Source: Sulfoacidibacillus ferrooxidans (GTDB taxonomy: Bacteria > Bacillota > Bacilli > Alicyclobacillales > SLC66). From it: a stretch of DNA of 64,000 bases. The position numbers and the translations under genes were made by a program. Within the stretch, counting starts at the first letter, position 1. Every line of letters starts with the position of its first letter. Location: NCBI RefSeq assembly GCF_022606465.1, contig NZ_JALBUF010000003.1:124001-188000 (forward strand). The letters are read 5' to 3'. Below, in pieces: positions 1 through 8,650 of this stretch. Below the pieces are notes generated by a model. It was given only the letters and a program-made list of their open reading frames with translations, was not told where the DNA came from and ran no database searches.

Positions 1-1233
1 CTCCGTGGACACAATAATGTTCAAGGTGCAGCTGACTTTGGTACCATGCCTGCTTGGTTCCCTGGCTATCAAGAAGTACAAGATGATGAAGTTCGAGAAA
101 AGTTTGAAAAAGCTTGGGGAACAAAATTGTCGAAAATACCAGGTTATGACAATCATCAAATGGTAGATGGCATCCACGAAGGCAAAGTGAAAGCGATGTA
201 TCTATTTGGTGAAGAAATGGCGTTTGTTGATTCTAATGCCAATCATGTACATGCAGCTTTTGAGAAACTTGAGTTTTTCGTCGTACAAGACGTGTTTTTC
301 AGTAAGACGGCACAATTTGCAGATGTCATCTTGCCAGCTAGTCCAAGTCTTGAAAAAGAAGGTACATTTACCAATACGGAACGCAGATTTCAACGTCTAT
401 ACCAAGCACTAGATCCGCTTTATGAGTCCCGCCCGGATTGGAAGATCATCATGTCAATCGCCAATCATCTTGGTGCCAATTGGACGTATGAACACCCGTC
501 CGAAATCATGGAGGAGGCTGCAAAACTCACTCCCCTATTTGCAGGTGTCACATATGATCGACTTGAGGGGTACAAAAGTTTACAGTGGCCTGTTGCAGAA
601 GATGGGACTGATACAAAAATATTATACACAGAAATGTTCCCTTTTGACGATGGGAAAGCTCGTTTATACCCAGTAGAATTTACTCCACCAGTTGAAGTTG
701 AGGAACAATATGATTTACATCTAAACAACGGGCGATTACTCGAACATTTTCATGAAGGCAATATGACTTATCATGTGGATGGTATTGTTCATAAGGTGCC
801 TTCCACATTTGTTGAAGTCTCACATGAATTGGCTAAAGAAAGAGACTTACAAGATGGTGCGCTAGTCAGGCTAATTTCTCCCTATGGTCGGATCGAAATA
901 CGTGTAGCTATCACTGACAGAGTGCATGCAAAAGAACTATATGTCCCAATGAATACTCGTGCGGATGCAGAAGCAGTCAATTATCTAACGAGTAGCTATC
1001 ATGATCTAGCTACCCATACGCCTGCTTATAAAGAGATGTCTGTGCGTATGGAAGTTCTTGAGCAAAGCGGACAAGATCCCATTCCAAAACACAATTGGCG
1101 TCATACTACGTCAATTTCACGATCTGGTGTGGAAGTTTCAAAGAAGTGGAAAAGAAAAGATTATGTTCCACTCACTACAGCTGGTATACGGGGAGATGAT
1201 CAACCGTGGCAAAAGCAAGCACCGCATGTATAA
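1..1233 (+). CDS. Formate dehydrogenase alpha subunit, C-terminal part (5' truncated by window edge)
   Basis: The frame is open from base 1, so the gene begins before the window; 410 codons are visible. It starts in the GHNNVQGA motif typical of molybdenum-dependent formate dehydrogenases (FdhF/FdhA, B. subtilis YrhE type). It then runs through the end of the molybdopterin-binding catalytic domain and a C-terminal molydopterin-dinucleotide binding beta-barrel (LNNGRLLEHFHEGNMT region, about residues 240-360 of the visible part). The enzyme oxidises formate to CO2 using a bis-MGD cofactor. The iron-sulfur N-terminus and the Sec/Cys active site lie outside the window. The following DUF1641 gene overlaps its 3' end by 28 bases, so the two are co-translated. 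Other MopB oxidoreductases are possible, but the neighbour supports formate dehydrogenase. Confidence 0.9.
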   Translation, partial: LRGHNNVQGAADFGTMPAWFPGYQEVQDDEVREKFEKAWGTKLSKIPGYDNHQMVDGIHEGKVKAMYLFGEEMAFVDSNANHVHAAFEKLEFFVVQDVFFSKTAQFADVILPASPSLEKEGTFTNTERRFQRLYQALDPLYESRPDWKIIMSIANHLGANWTYEHPSEIMEEAAKLTPLFAGVTYDRLEGYKSLQWPVAEDGTDTKILYTEMFPFDDGKARLYPVEFTPPVEVEEQYDLHLNNGRLLEHFHEGNMTYHVDGIVHKVPSTFVEVSHELAKERDLQDGALVRLISPYGRIEIRVAITDRVHAKELYVPMNTRADAEAVNYLTSSYHDLATHTPAYKEMSVRMEVLEQSGQDPIPKHNWRHTTSISRSGVEVSKKWKRKDYVPLTTAGIRGDDQPWQKQAPHV

Positions 1234-1703
1234 CGCAAAAACTTAGTGAATACGATATTCAAGCAGACCACATAGATGAGCTTGTGGCTGAACTAGCAGC
1301 ACACAAAGAAGCAGTGGTTGAGTGGTTAACAGTGATCGAAGCCATGCATCAAAGTGGGGTTTTAGCAATCACTTCGGGTTTACTAAATGCTACTGACAAC
1401 ATCAGCAAAGTGCTTGTTGAACAGGTGCTAAAACCTCAAAACACACAACTCATAAAAAATGTATTAACAACTGTAAGTGGTGTTGGTGCAGTGGATTCTG
1501 CTTCTTTGCAACATCTGCTCTCATGGTTTACAGAAGGATCACAAAGTGCACAATCAGCTCTTGATCATCCTCACTCTATGGGTATGATGGAGATGTGGCG
1601 ACTACTGCGAGATCCTGATGTCATGCTTACACTTAACGCAGCATTTGGATTTTTAAAAGGCTTTGGTCACGCCATGGCAGAGTCACATCCAAGTGAAGTA
1701 TAA
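1206..1703 (+). CDS. DUF1641 protein, formate dehydrogenase accessory partner (YrhD-like)
   Basis: A 165-residue soluble protein of the DUF1641 family, which commonly sits directly behind YrhE-type formate dehydrogenase genes. It is mostly alpha-helical. The family signature appears as a hydrophobic segment near residues 45-65 (SGVLAITSGLLNATDNI) and a second near the C-terminus (AFGFLKGFGHAM). Its molecular role is not established; a chaperone or electron-transfer adaptor for the dehydrogenase is an inference from context. The start is GTG inside the upstream gene, preceded by GGGGAG. A strong hairpin follows the stop codon, so this is the last gene of the transcript. Confidence 0.85.
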   Translation: MAKASTACITQKLSEYDIQADHIDELVAELAAHKEAVVEWLTVIEAMHQSGVLAITSGLLNATDNISKVLVEQVLKPQNTQLIKNVLTTVSGVGAVDSASLQHLLSWFTEGSQSAQSALDHPHSMGMMEMWRLLRDPDVMLTLNAAFGFLKGFGHAMAESHPSEV

Positions 1704-1706
1704 ATA

Positions 1707-1761
1707 AAAGCGAGCTACATGAGGTTAGATCTTTTGATCTACAACTCATGTAGCTCGCTTT
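1707..1761. terminator. Bidirectional rho-independent terminator between fdh unit and tpx
   Basis: A long, almost perfect hairpin: AAAGCGAGCTACATGAG pairs with CTCATGTAGCTCGCTTT, with an inner TAGATC/GATCTA stem around a TTTT loop. A/T runs on both sides let it serve the plus-strand formate dehydrogenase unit and the convergent minus-strand tpx gene. Confidence 0.85.
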
Positions 1762-1779
1762 CTATCATACTGTGTCTGA

Positions 1780-2289
1780 TTACAAGAGTGCCTTTGCCGC
1801 TGCAATCGCAGCATCGTAGTTTGGATGCGTTGTTCCTTCTGGAACATACTCAACATAAGTAATTTTATCTTGTGCATCGATGACAAAAACAGATCGTGCC
1901 AGTAGACGAAGTTCTTTCATCACAACACCGTAAGCATATCCAAAGGATAGATCGCGGTGATCAGATAGTGTAATGACATTGTCTAAGCCGGCAGCTCCAC
2001 ACCAACGCTTTTGAGCAAATGGAAGATCTACGCTAATCGTAATAACAGTAAATCCATGAGCTTTTGTTGCTTCCTCATTGAAACGATGCGTTTGTGCATC
2101 ACATACCCCTGTATCAAGAGATGGAACTGCACTAATAATGCGAACACCTTTGAACGAATCTAAAGTAGCAATTGAAAGATCATTTTGCAACGCTTGAAAG
2201 TTTGGAGCCTGATCAGAAACTTTGACTTGATTACCGACTAAAGTAATCGGGTTCCCCTTAAAAGTAACAAGACCTGTACGCTCATTCAT
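1780..2289 (-). CDS. tpx: Thiol peroxidase (atypical 2-Cys peroxiredoxin)
   Basis: A 169-residue cytoplasmic peroxiredoxin that reduces H2O2 and alkyl hydroperoxides with thioredoxin. The peroxidatic cysteine is C63 in the Tpx signature [12 protein letters not shown], and the resolving cysteine is C97 in KRWCGAAG; both are present. The length matches the family (about 167). The same frame stays open upstream to base 2403. The start at 2289 was chosen because AGGAGG lies 9 bases ahead of this ATG and homology begins here. A TATAAT-like -10 box lies at 2333-2338 with no good -35, so a regulated promoter is possible. Confidence 0.95.
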   Translation of the reverse strand: MNERTGLVTFKGNPITLVGNQVKVSDQAPNFQALQNDLSIATLDSFKGVRIISAVPSLDTGVCDAQTHRFNEEATKAHGFTVITISVDLPFAQKRWCGAAGLDNVITLSDHRDLSFGYAYGVVMKELRLLARSVFVIDAQDKITYVEYVPEGTTHPNYDAAIAAAKALL

Positions 2290-2332
2290 ATGTAACATCC
2301 TCCTATACAACTTAGGCTTACTCGCCTTTTTT

Positions 2333-2338
2333 ATTATA
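2333..2338 (-). promoter_or_regulatory. Candidate -10 box of the tpx promoter
   Basis: A perfect TATAAT on the minus strand about 44 bases upstream of the tpx start. No convincing TTGACA element lies 16-18 bases further upstream, so an activator or an extended contact would be needed. An AGGC/GCCT mini-hairpin sits in the presumed leader. Confidence 0.4.
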
Positions 2339-2376
2339 CTAAACTTTGTACAATGACGCTGTTCTATTCGTGAGCA

Positions 2377-2394
2377 ATCATCGACAACGATGAT
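2377..2394. repeat. Small perfect inverted repeat after thiM
   Basis: ATCATCG-ACAA-CGATGAT lies six bases beyond the thiM stop codon and could be its transcription end. It has no clear T-tract, so a terminator role is uncertain. Confidence 0.4.
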
Positions 2395-2399
2395 CCCAC

Positions 2400-3221
2400 T
2401 CACATGACAAGCTCAACTTTTGCAAGATCGCTTACGGTATCCCCTGAAAGATGATAAAGAGCATCAAATAATGCTACTTGGAAAGTTCCAGGTCCACTCG
2501 CCGTCTGTGCAGCTATCTCTCCAGCTACATTATAACACGTAATAGCTGCGATACATGTGTGCGCAATGGACAGTAATGATGCGTCACGTTCAATAACTCC
2601 GACAAAAGCGCCAATGATACCAGTTAACATACATCCAGAACCAGTAATGGTAGCTAATAAAGAATGTCCATTTCGAAGAGACCACAAGTTCCTACCATCT
2701 GTTACATAGTCTGTCTCACCGGTGGCAACAATGACACAATGCTGTATGCGGGCGTATTGCACCATACGCAAAAGTAATGAATCTCCTACGCCAATTGCAT
2801 CCACACCTTTGACTGTTCCACCTGCTCCTACAAGAAAACCAATCTCGGCCGTATTGCCCCGAATGACCGCAAGATCATACTTATTAATCATCTTTGTTGC
2901 CACCTCATTGCGATACGGTGTAAATCCAGCTCCTACTGGATCAAACACAACGGGTACTTGGCCTTCATTTGCTGCATGAGCAGTAATTTCCATTGCATTG
3001 ACGATGCGAGAATCTAATGTGCCCATATTGAGAGCAACGGCAGCAGAAGCTAAGGCCACATCACCTACTTCTTCGTTGGCATACGCCATAACAGGAGAAG
3101 CACCAATTGCCAATAGCGCATTAGCAACAATATTTGTCACCACAAGATTCGTGATATTATGCACAAGTGGATGCTTTGTTCTCACTTCCAATAATAACTC
3201 TGAGATTGAATCATTCTTCAT
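2400..3221 (-). CDS. thiM: Hydroxyethylthiazole kinase
   Basis: A 273-residue ribokinase-fold enzyme that phosphorylates the thiazole alcohol (THZ) for thiamine salvage. Family features include the N-terminal VHNITN motif, the DPVGAG segment, RGNTAEI, and the catalytic-cysteine motif TGSGCMLT near the C-terminus. The start at 3221 is preceded by AAAGGGG; upstream in-frame codons lack a ribosome-binding site. No other thiamine gene (thiD, thiE) and no TPP riboswitch were seen nearby. The gene follows the triterpene cyclase by 74 bases on the same strand and may be transcribed with it. Confidence 0.93.
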   Translation of the reverse strand: MKNDSISELLLEVRTKHPLVHNITNLVVTNIVANALLAIGASPVMAYANEEVGDVALASAAVALNMGTLDSRIVNAMEITAHAANEGQVPVVFDPVGAGFTPYRNEVATKMINKYDLAVIRGNTAEIGFLVGAGGTVKGVDAIGVGDSLLLRMVQYARIQHCVIVATGETDYVTDGRNLWSLRNGHSLLATITGSGCMLTGIIGAFVGVIERDASLLSIAHTCIAAITCYNVAGEIAAQTASGPGTFQVALFDALYHLSGDTVSDLAKVELVM

Positions 3222-3295
3222 GATAGATGCCCCTTTATTCATCAAACTGTAGCGTACTACGATTTCATCTAAACACAACGACTACACAATGTCCA

Positions 3296-5224
3296 TTAAG
3301 CATTACCTAATGAGGATTGTTTAAAATGAATAAGTGCCAATAACGGCCAAACCTTAGGGTAAATATGATACTTAATATAGAGTGATCCCGGAAAGGCAGA
3401 ACCGTTTGGTAAACAATCTTCCCACACCCCGTCATCTGCATGCTCAATCAACCAAGTAGTTGCGCGTATAATTGCCTTTGAAACTTCTGAACGTATAGAA
3501 ACCTCTTGTTCAGGGATGACACTATAAAATTGCAAAAGCGCATCCATGCCCCATGCTGTTTGAGAAGCTTGACTAGCAGCAGCCACATATCTACCAACGA
3601 CATCGCTAACACAATCCTCACCAAATCCACCGTCAGGTTGCTGTACAGATAGTAAAAAATACGCCGCTCTCATTAACGCTTTCATGCTATGATCCGTTGG
3701 AACGAAACGAAGTGCTTGCATTGCGCACCAAGTACCATATAAATAGGTGCTTCCCCATCGACCGTAAAAAGACCCATCTTGCTCTTGATGGTGTAGTAAC
3801 CACCGAATGGCTTTTAATACCCGCTCGTCATCTAGTTCAACCACCTTATGCGAAAGCAATAACTTAATTACACGACTTGTCAAATCGGTCGTCGATGGAT
3901 CAGCGATCGCCCGTTGCATATCGTTGGCAGGCATATATTCAAGCCAACGTTTCCCAGTATTGCGATCAAATGCTGACCACCCGCCATCCCGATTTTGCAT
4001 CCCAAGTAACCATGCCACTCCCCGTTCCCACTCAGCTTGATAAAGAGGACCTGCAGTAGCCAAAACACTTAGGCACGCGACAGTATCATCGTTATCAGGG
4101 TGCATTGAATTATTTGCAGAAAAACCGAATCCACCTGGATGCATTTTGTTATTGCGAAACCAATCGCCAAACATCTGGTGTTGTGTTTTAGCTAAAAATG
4201 CTCGTGCCTTCAGTACTGGTTGATTTTCTATGGCCTTAAAAAACATTCCTTGTTCCAATACTTCTGCTGCGAGTGCAGTATTCCAAATGTGGCTATCACA
4301 TGTTTGTTGATGGATAAAATGGGTTTGTGGGTCTTCATATAATTGTCTGCGCATCGAATGAAGTGTTTGTGTGAATAAAGTATCATGACGCTTCTCACCA
4401 AGTGCAAGCCTTGCAAACAGCCATAACCAAGTAGACGAATGATAACCCATCACCATTCCATCTACGCCAACTTGAGCATTCATAAATACTTCACAGCGCT
4501 TAATTAACGCACCCATAAACCGCGAATGATTTATCCGCTGCAAAAATACTTGCCTCTTCTTTTTATGTTTTTTGGATATGGTTAGATGACTAAGAAGCGA
4601 TGGATTCTGTACTACTTGATATCTGCGTACTGACAAGATAACCATGGGTGCCACATGCACTCTTGTAAACATAGCAATGTCGTAAATTGTTACAGGCATG
4701 TTCGGATGAAACAATAAAAGATACAATCCTCCCATCGGAAGATCATCCCAAGACCATTCGCCGCCAATGGCAAGAAATACTTTAGTTAAATTGCGACATT
4801 GTTCAAGACCTCCATTGCTTAGAATAAAATTCTCAGTCATCTGCTTTTTTTCATCTTGGTGTGCCCATTCACCACATAATGATAATGCATAATAACACTC
4901 TACTGTTGTAGATACATCACCAGTTGCTGTAGGATACGCTCCCCATGATCCATCTTCCCTACGTGTCGACCATATTCTTTGCAGTAACTTGCCTTTCCAT
5001 TTTGCGTCCTCTACACCAAGTAAAACCAGACTTATTAATGTTTGGGCATCCGGCATTACTCCCAGTTCAAAACATTCGTGCCATGCACCGTCTGTTTGCT
5101 GAGCATGGATTAATTGTGTTTGTGCCCGCGCAATTGTTTCATCAATACGGAGAAGTGGCTCAATAAGTTCGTCGTTCCGTTCAACCTGTGGTTGCAAACA
5201 TGACTGCATCACTCCCTGAATCAT
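3296..5224 (-). CDS. Squalene-hopene / sporulenol-type terpene cyclase
   Basis: A 642-residue protein of the prokaryotic triterpene cyclase family, which folds linear C30/C35 isoprenoids into hopanoids or sporulenes at the membrane. The catalytic acid motif DxDD(T) is present as DNDDT at residues 377-381. Several QW repeats are visible (QNRDGGW, QEQDGSFYGRWG, QQPDGGF). Many segments (residues 45-70, SNGGLEQ near 136, TRVHVAPM near 188, YLYGTW) resemble B. subtilis SqhC (tetraprenyl-curcumene/squalene cyclase) more than classical Alicyclobacillus hopene synthase, so the product cannot be fixed from sequence. GGGAGG lies 11 bases before the ATG. Dxs and IspA for the precursor pathway are encoded elsewhere in the window. 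Confidence 0.85.
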   Translation of the reverse strand: MIQGVMQSCLQPQVERNDELIEPLLRIDETIARAQTQLIHAQQTDGAWHECFELGVMPDAQTLISLVLLGVEDAKWKGKLLQRIWSTRREDGSWGAYPTATGDVSTTVECYYALSLCGEWAHQDEKKQMTENFILSNGGLEQCRNLTKVFLAIGGEWSWDDLPMGGLYLLLFHPNMPVTIYDIAMFTRVHVAPMVILSVRRYQVVQNPSLLSHLTISKKHKKKRQVFLQRINHSRFMGALIKRCEVFMNAQVGVDGMVMGYHSSTWLWLFARLALGEKRHDTLFTQTLHSMRRQLYEDPQTHFIHQQTCDSHIWNTALAAEVLEQGMFFKAIENQPVLKARAFLAKTQHQMFGDWFRNNKMHPGGFGFSANNSMHPDNDDTVACLSVLATAGPLYQAEWERGVAWLLGMQNRDGGWSAFDRNTGKRWLEYMPANDMQRAIADPSTTDLTSRVIKLLLSHKVVELDDERVLKAIRWLLHHQEQDGSFYGRWGSTYLYGTWCAMQALRFVPTDHSMKALMRAAYFLLSVQQPDGGFGEDCVSDVVGRYVAAASQASQTAWGMDALLQFYSVIPEQEVSIRSEVSKAIIRATTWLIEHADDGVWEDCLPNGSAFPGSLYIKYHIYPKVWPLLALIHFKQSSLGNA

Positions 5225-5374
5225 TCCCCATGATCCCTCCCGCTAGCTTACAGATACTAGCACCCTATTCCACAATACTTGTGAATGGTGGCGGCATCTG
5301 TACCGAATATGGGATAATAGTATTGAAAAACGTATGTAAGAGCCCTAAAACTACGCTTTCAAGGGGGAGTAGAT

Positions 5375-5911
5375 ATGCAGGACACATCAAGACAGAATGT
5401 TCGTAACAAAAAAAGTTATTCTACTTGGTTATCCCATGAACAGCCATCTATTGTTCAAGTCGTTTGGTTTCTCGTCATCCTATGTATTCTAGCGTGGTTA
5501 TCAGGAAATACAGATTGGATTTGGTTAACACCTCCTTTTGGGGCTACACTCACCATTCTCATGCTTTTACCAGAAGCTTCAATTGCTCAACCTTTTCCCG
5601 TGATTATTGGTTCCACAGTTGGTGCGGGGATCGGTGAAGTCATCCTTTTAATTGGACACGGTCCCTATTACGCAGTCATAGCAGCAATCATCACTCTAAT
5701 TCTATTGTCACTTTTACGCATTTTTCATCCACCAGCAGTTGCACTTTCTATGTTTACCGTTTTATTGCACACCAATATATGGTTTCCGATAGCCGTTGTG
5801 TTACCTCTAGAAGTGATTGCAGTAGTTTCACGATGGTGCCTCAGTATATGTTTTGTACACATGAGTACATATCCTCTTCCCCTCCACCAAAAAGATCATG
5901 CACCCAGTTAA
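5375..5911 (+). CDS. HPP-family integral membrane protein
   Basis: A 178-residue protein with about four to five hydrophobic segments (roughly residues 22-40, 47-66, 75-100, 105-128 and 133-155). It carries the HPP-family landmarks PPFGAT near residue 55 and the eponymous HPPAVAL near residue 122. HPP proteins are predicted transporters; some cyanobacterial members take part in nitrite uptake, but no such role can be assigned here. The start ATG is preceded by GGGGGAG. The gene stands alone between the cyclase (divergent) and a convergent zinc-ribbon gene, and ends in a strong hairpin. Confidence 0.8.
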   Translation: MQDTSRQNVRNKKSYSTWLSHEQPSIVQVVWFLVILCILAWLSGNTDWIWLTPPFGATLTILMLLPEASIAQPFPVIIGSTVGAGIGEVILLIGHGPYYAVIAAIITLILLSLLRIFHPPAVALSMFTVLLHTNIWFPIAVVLPLEVIAVVSRWCLSICFVHMSTYPLPLHQKDHAPS

Positions 5912-5932
5912 TGTGTGTATGATCACAACACA

Positions 5933-5974
5933 CACATAAAACCTTGGCTATATAATCTACCAAGGTTTTATGTG
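5933..5974. terminator. Bidirectional terminator hairpin
   Basis: A perfect 15-bp stem CACATAAAACCTTGG / CCAAGGTTTTATGTG with a 12-base loop sits between the convergent HPP gene and the zinc-ribbon gene. Its stem carries AAAA/TTTT tracts, so it could stop transcription from both sides. Confidence 0.7.
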
Positions 5975-6005
5975 CGTGCTATCTTTACTAATGGATGATG
6001 AACGA

Positions 6006-6377
6006 TTACTTTTTGCCATCGATGTGTGTGAAATATCCTGTCCTTTTTGCTAATCCTTGTTTCATTTGATGTAAACTTTTCTGAAGATCTACGCCACATT
6101 CTGAACAAAACCGCCCACTCTTGATTTTTTTCCCACAACGCTCACAAGTCAATTCATGAAGTGAAATTAGCCGGCCCTCTTTTATCCATTTCATTACAAG
6201 ATGAATGTCCACGTTTGTTTCTTTCGCTACCTCATCGGCATTAGCATTTGGGTGATGATGTAAGTAATCTGATACAGATGAAAAGTCTACCTCTTCTAGT
6301 TTGATACACGCGAAACAAAGTTCTGATGCGCCTATATGAATTTGCTTACATTTTGGACAACTATGAATCATAATCAT
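6006..6377 (-). CDS. Double zinc-ribbon protein of the YvyF / flagellar-operon type
   Basis: A 123-residue protein with two four-cysteine zinc ribbons: an N-terminal CPKC...CFAC (residues 8-24) and a C-terminal CERCGKK...CSECG (about 78-95). They flank a helical, helix-turn-helix-like middle containing HHHPNANADEVAKET and KWIKEGRL. This arrangement matches the YvyF/TIGR03826 family normally found in late flagellar operons beside flgM. No flagellar gene is present in this window, so either a regulator was relocated or the similarity is only structural. The ATG follows GAGG by 5 bases. Confidence 0.65.
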   Translation of the reverse strand: MIMIHSCPKCKQIHIGASELCFACIKLEEVDFSSVSDYLHHHPNANADEVAKETNVDIHLVMKWIKEGRLISLHELTCERCGKKIKSGRFCSECGVDLQKSLHQMKQGLAKRTGYFTHIDGKK

Positions 6378-6421
6378 GTAACCCTCTTTCTGATCCGGTA
6401 GTTTAGCTTTATAATTGATGA

Positions 6422-7318
6422 TTAGGTATGCACAAGAAAACTGTGAAGAACCATGCCAACAATCACAACGATGATTCCTGTTATGGCAAGTCCAGATGGA
6501 ACTTGCTCTCTAAGAATAAGCCACCCCAATAGCAGTGTAAATACAACTTCTCCTGACTGTGTAGCTTCCACTGTAGCTAAACGATGAACATCTCCTTTTG
6601 TTCGATCCGTAGCAGAGAAAAATAACACTGTAGCAACTACACCAGAACATATGGCCACAAGGAACGTTTGTAAGATCTGCGTTTTGGATGGGGCTCCAAC
6701 AGTGAAAAAGCCAATTATACTCATGATCATCCATAACGGTAAACTAGCCAAAGTCATACCAAGTACACGTTGATACGCATTCAGTCGACCTGCACAAAGT
6801 TCCATCATTTTACGATTCCCTAGCGGATAAGCAAAGCTAGCCAATAATAGTGGTAGAACTCCACATAGTGTATCTTCCAATGTGACCCGGGTTACTTGAT
6901 CCCACTCCATAAGCATGATGCCCACAACAATGATGAAAGAGAAAAAAAGACCTCGCAATGGTAGTTTTTTTCTAAAGATAGGTGCTAATAAAGATCCAGC
7001 GATAATTGTAAATTGCCAAGTACCAGCAACTAACCACGCCGGACTATAGGACGATGCAAAACAAAGAGGTATATAGAACAGTCCAAAACCTACTGTACTC
7101 CATACCATCCAACTCCAAGGATTTTTCATCATTTCGTTCCACATCGTGACGATGCCGCCTCTAAAGTACACCAGTGGCCAAAGAAGTGGAATCATAAATA
7201 CGTACCGTAAAGAGGCACTCCAAATAAAACTATCACCTGTAACTGCCATTAACCGGTTTAAAATAAAGGTAACCGCAAAAAATAATGAAGACAAAATACC
7301 TAAAGACACCGTCTGCAT
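6422..7318 (-). CDS. DMT/EamA-like multidrug efflux transporter
   Basis: A 298-residue membrane protein with ten predicted transmembrane helices in two repeats of five, as in the drug/metabolite transporter superfamily. It resembles the Firmicute multidrug resistance efflux family (Pfam EmrE-like, PF13536): an N-terminal LFFAVTFILNRLMA segment, and a second repeat with FFSATDRTKGDVHRLATVEATQ and a terminal LAITGIIVVIVGM. The substrate cannot be inferred. An upstream in-frame GTG exists at 7330, but AGGGTGA lies 8 bases before the ATG at 7318, which was preferred. Confidence 0.8.
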   Translation of the reverse strand: MQTVSLGILSSLFFAVTFILNRLMAVTGDSFIWSASLRYVFMIPLLWPLVYFRGGIVTMWNEMMKNPWSWMVWSTVGFGLFYIPLCFASSYSPAWLVAGTWQFTIIAGSLLAPIFRKKLPLRGLFFSFIIVVGIMLMEWDQVTRVTLEDTLCGVLPLLLASFAYPLGNRKMMELCAGRLNAYQRVLGMTLASLPLWMIMSIIGFFTVGAPSKTQILQTFLVAICSGVVATVLFFSATDRTKGDVHRLATVEATQSGEVVFTLLLGWLILREQVPSGLAITGIIVVIVGMVLHSFLVHT

Positions 7319-7380
7319 CAATTGAATCACCCTAATCAGGTCGCTATCCTATAGTTAACATGTAACATCCATGAAATCGA

Positions 7381-8636
7381 CTATCTTTCATTATTACTGA
7401 TAATTTTCCCAAGAGAAAGATCCCTTTTTAGGGGAGTAGCAAATAAAAATATAGAAGAAATAATAGTTAACGCTCCAAAAATCATCACAGTTAACGGTGC
7501 ACCAAAATGAATAGCCATGATCCCAGCTAACATGCTAGCAATAGTCTGAGCAAGAAGCATCAAAAAATTTTGCCATCCGCTAGCACGTCCATACATATGA
7601 CTTGGCACCTCTGTCTGTGTAATACTTGTCAATGCAATACTGCTAGGAGCTATACCACTATCCAGACAGCCCAGTGCAATAGATATAGTGAATAGATTGG
7701 ATGCAATCCCAAGAAGGATCATACCTACTCCAGAAACACAAAGTGTCAAAAAAATTAACCACGGCAAGCGAATATGACGCGATAACCATGGACCTAAAAC
7801 ACCAAGAGCAATAGGGAAAAGCCCTCCAATCGCCATAGCAGCACCAACTAAATTAGCTGGTAAATGATGATACTGTCGCAACAAAAATACGGTTAAAGCA
7901 AAAGTTCCGCCCCATGTAAAATACCATATAATAAAGAATACAGTCAGCCACAGTAACCGCGGTGCTTTTTTAAACATAGCTAAAAATTCTTTGAAATGTA
8001 AGGAGTTACTTTGATCAAATACGACTATAGGAAGTACACGTTTTTCTGAAATAAATAAAGCAGGTACCAATACAAATAGAAACGACCCTGCATCGATAAT
8101 CAACGTGATATCCATTCCCCATCGTTGAATAAAAACCCCGCGATTCCAGGAGATATATTCCAAGTTATTGTACTGAGTACTGCTCCAAAAGAATTTACAG
8201 CTACCCTTGCTTCTTTCAATACATTACGGGATATAAAGACTGTAGTTGCTGAGAAAAGAAGAAGTGATAATACGGACATAGCCCCAACAATGACATACAA
8301 AAAGCCTAACTGCAGTATATGCATATGCTCCAAACCGACAGTGCATACAATCAGCATCGCCTGCAATAGGCCTGACCCTACAATGACTTTCCGAGTATGA
8401 ATGATCCGATCTAACCATTGCCCCATAATAGGTAATAAAAGACCTGGTATAGATTGTAATGTAGCTACCGCTGCAAGTACAAATGCTGAGTGACTCAAAT
8501 CATAAGCCATCCATGGTAATGCTAAACGATATAAGCCATTTCCCACATCGGATAGTGCAGATCCCATCAAAAATATAACTAAGGCAGGTGGACTATGAAC
8601 TAACGCTCGCCATGAATGATCTGTTGACGTTCACAT
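7381..8636 (-). pseudogene. MFS transporter, disrupted by frameshift and lacking an intact start
   Basis: Two adjoining frames together make one MFS-type permease of about 410 residues. The N-terminal half (8100-8570) contains NGLYRLALPW and several helices up to ISPGIAG. The C-terminal half (7381 to about 8135) continues with FIQRWGMDITLIIDAGSFLF to the end. The break lies at a G4T5 homopolymer (minus strand; bases 8131-8139), where one base is missing. The N-terminal coding frame can be followed upstream (SWRALVHSPPALVIFL) to about 8630. There the only ATG, at 8634-8636, is followed at once by TGA; a GGAGG (8639-8643) precedes it. Substrate unknown. Either a decaying gene or assembly errors. 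Confidence 0.75.
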
Positions 8637-8650
8637 TACCTCCAAATCGC

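Noticed and set aside
206-676. Short plus-strand frames inside the formate dehydrogenase gene
   Set aside because: They are shadows in other frames of a clear long gene and have no start signals or homology.
2290-2403. 38-residue extension of thiol peroxidase
   Set aside because: It has no ribosome-binding site and no homology, and covers the likely promoter; AGGAGG supports the start at 2289.
3222-3295. TPP riboswitch ahead of thiM
   Set aside because: The 74-base gap lacks the conserved CUGAGA and related elements and is too short.
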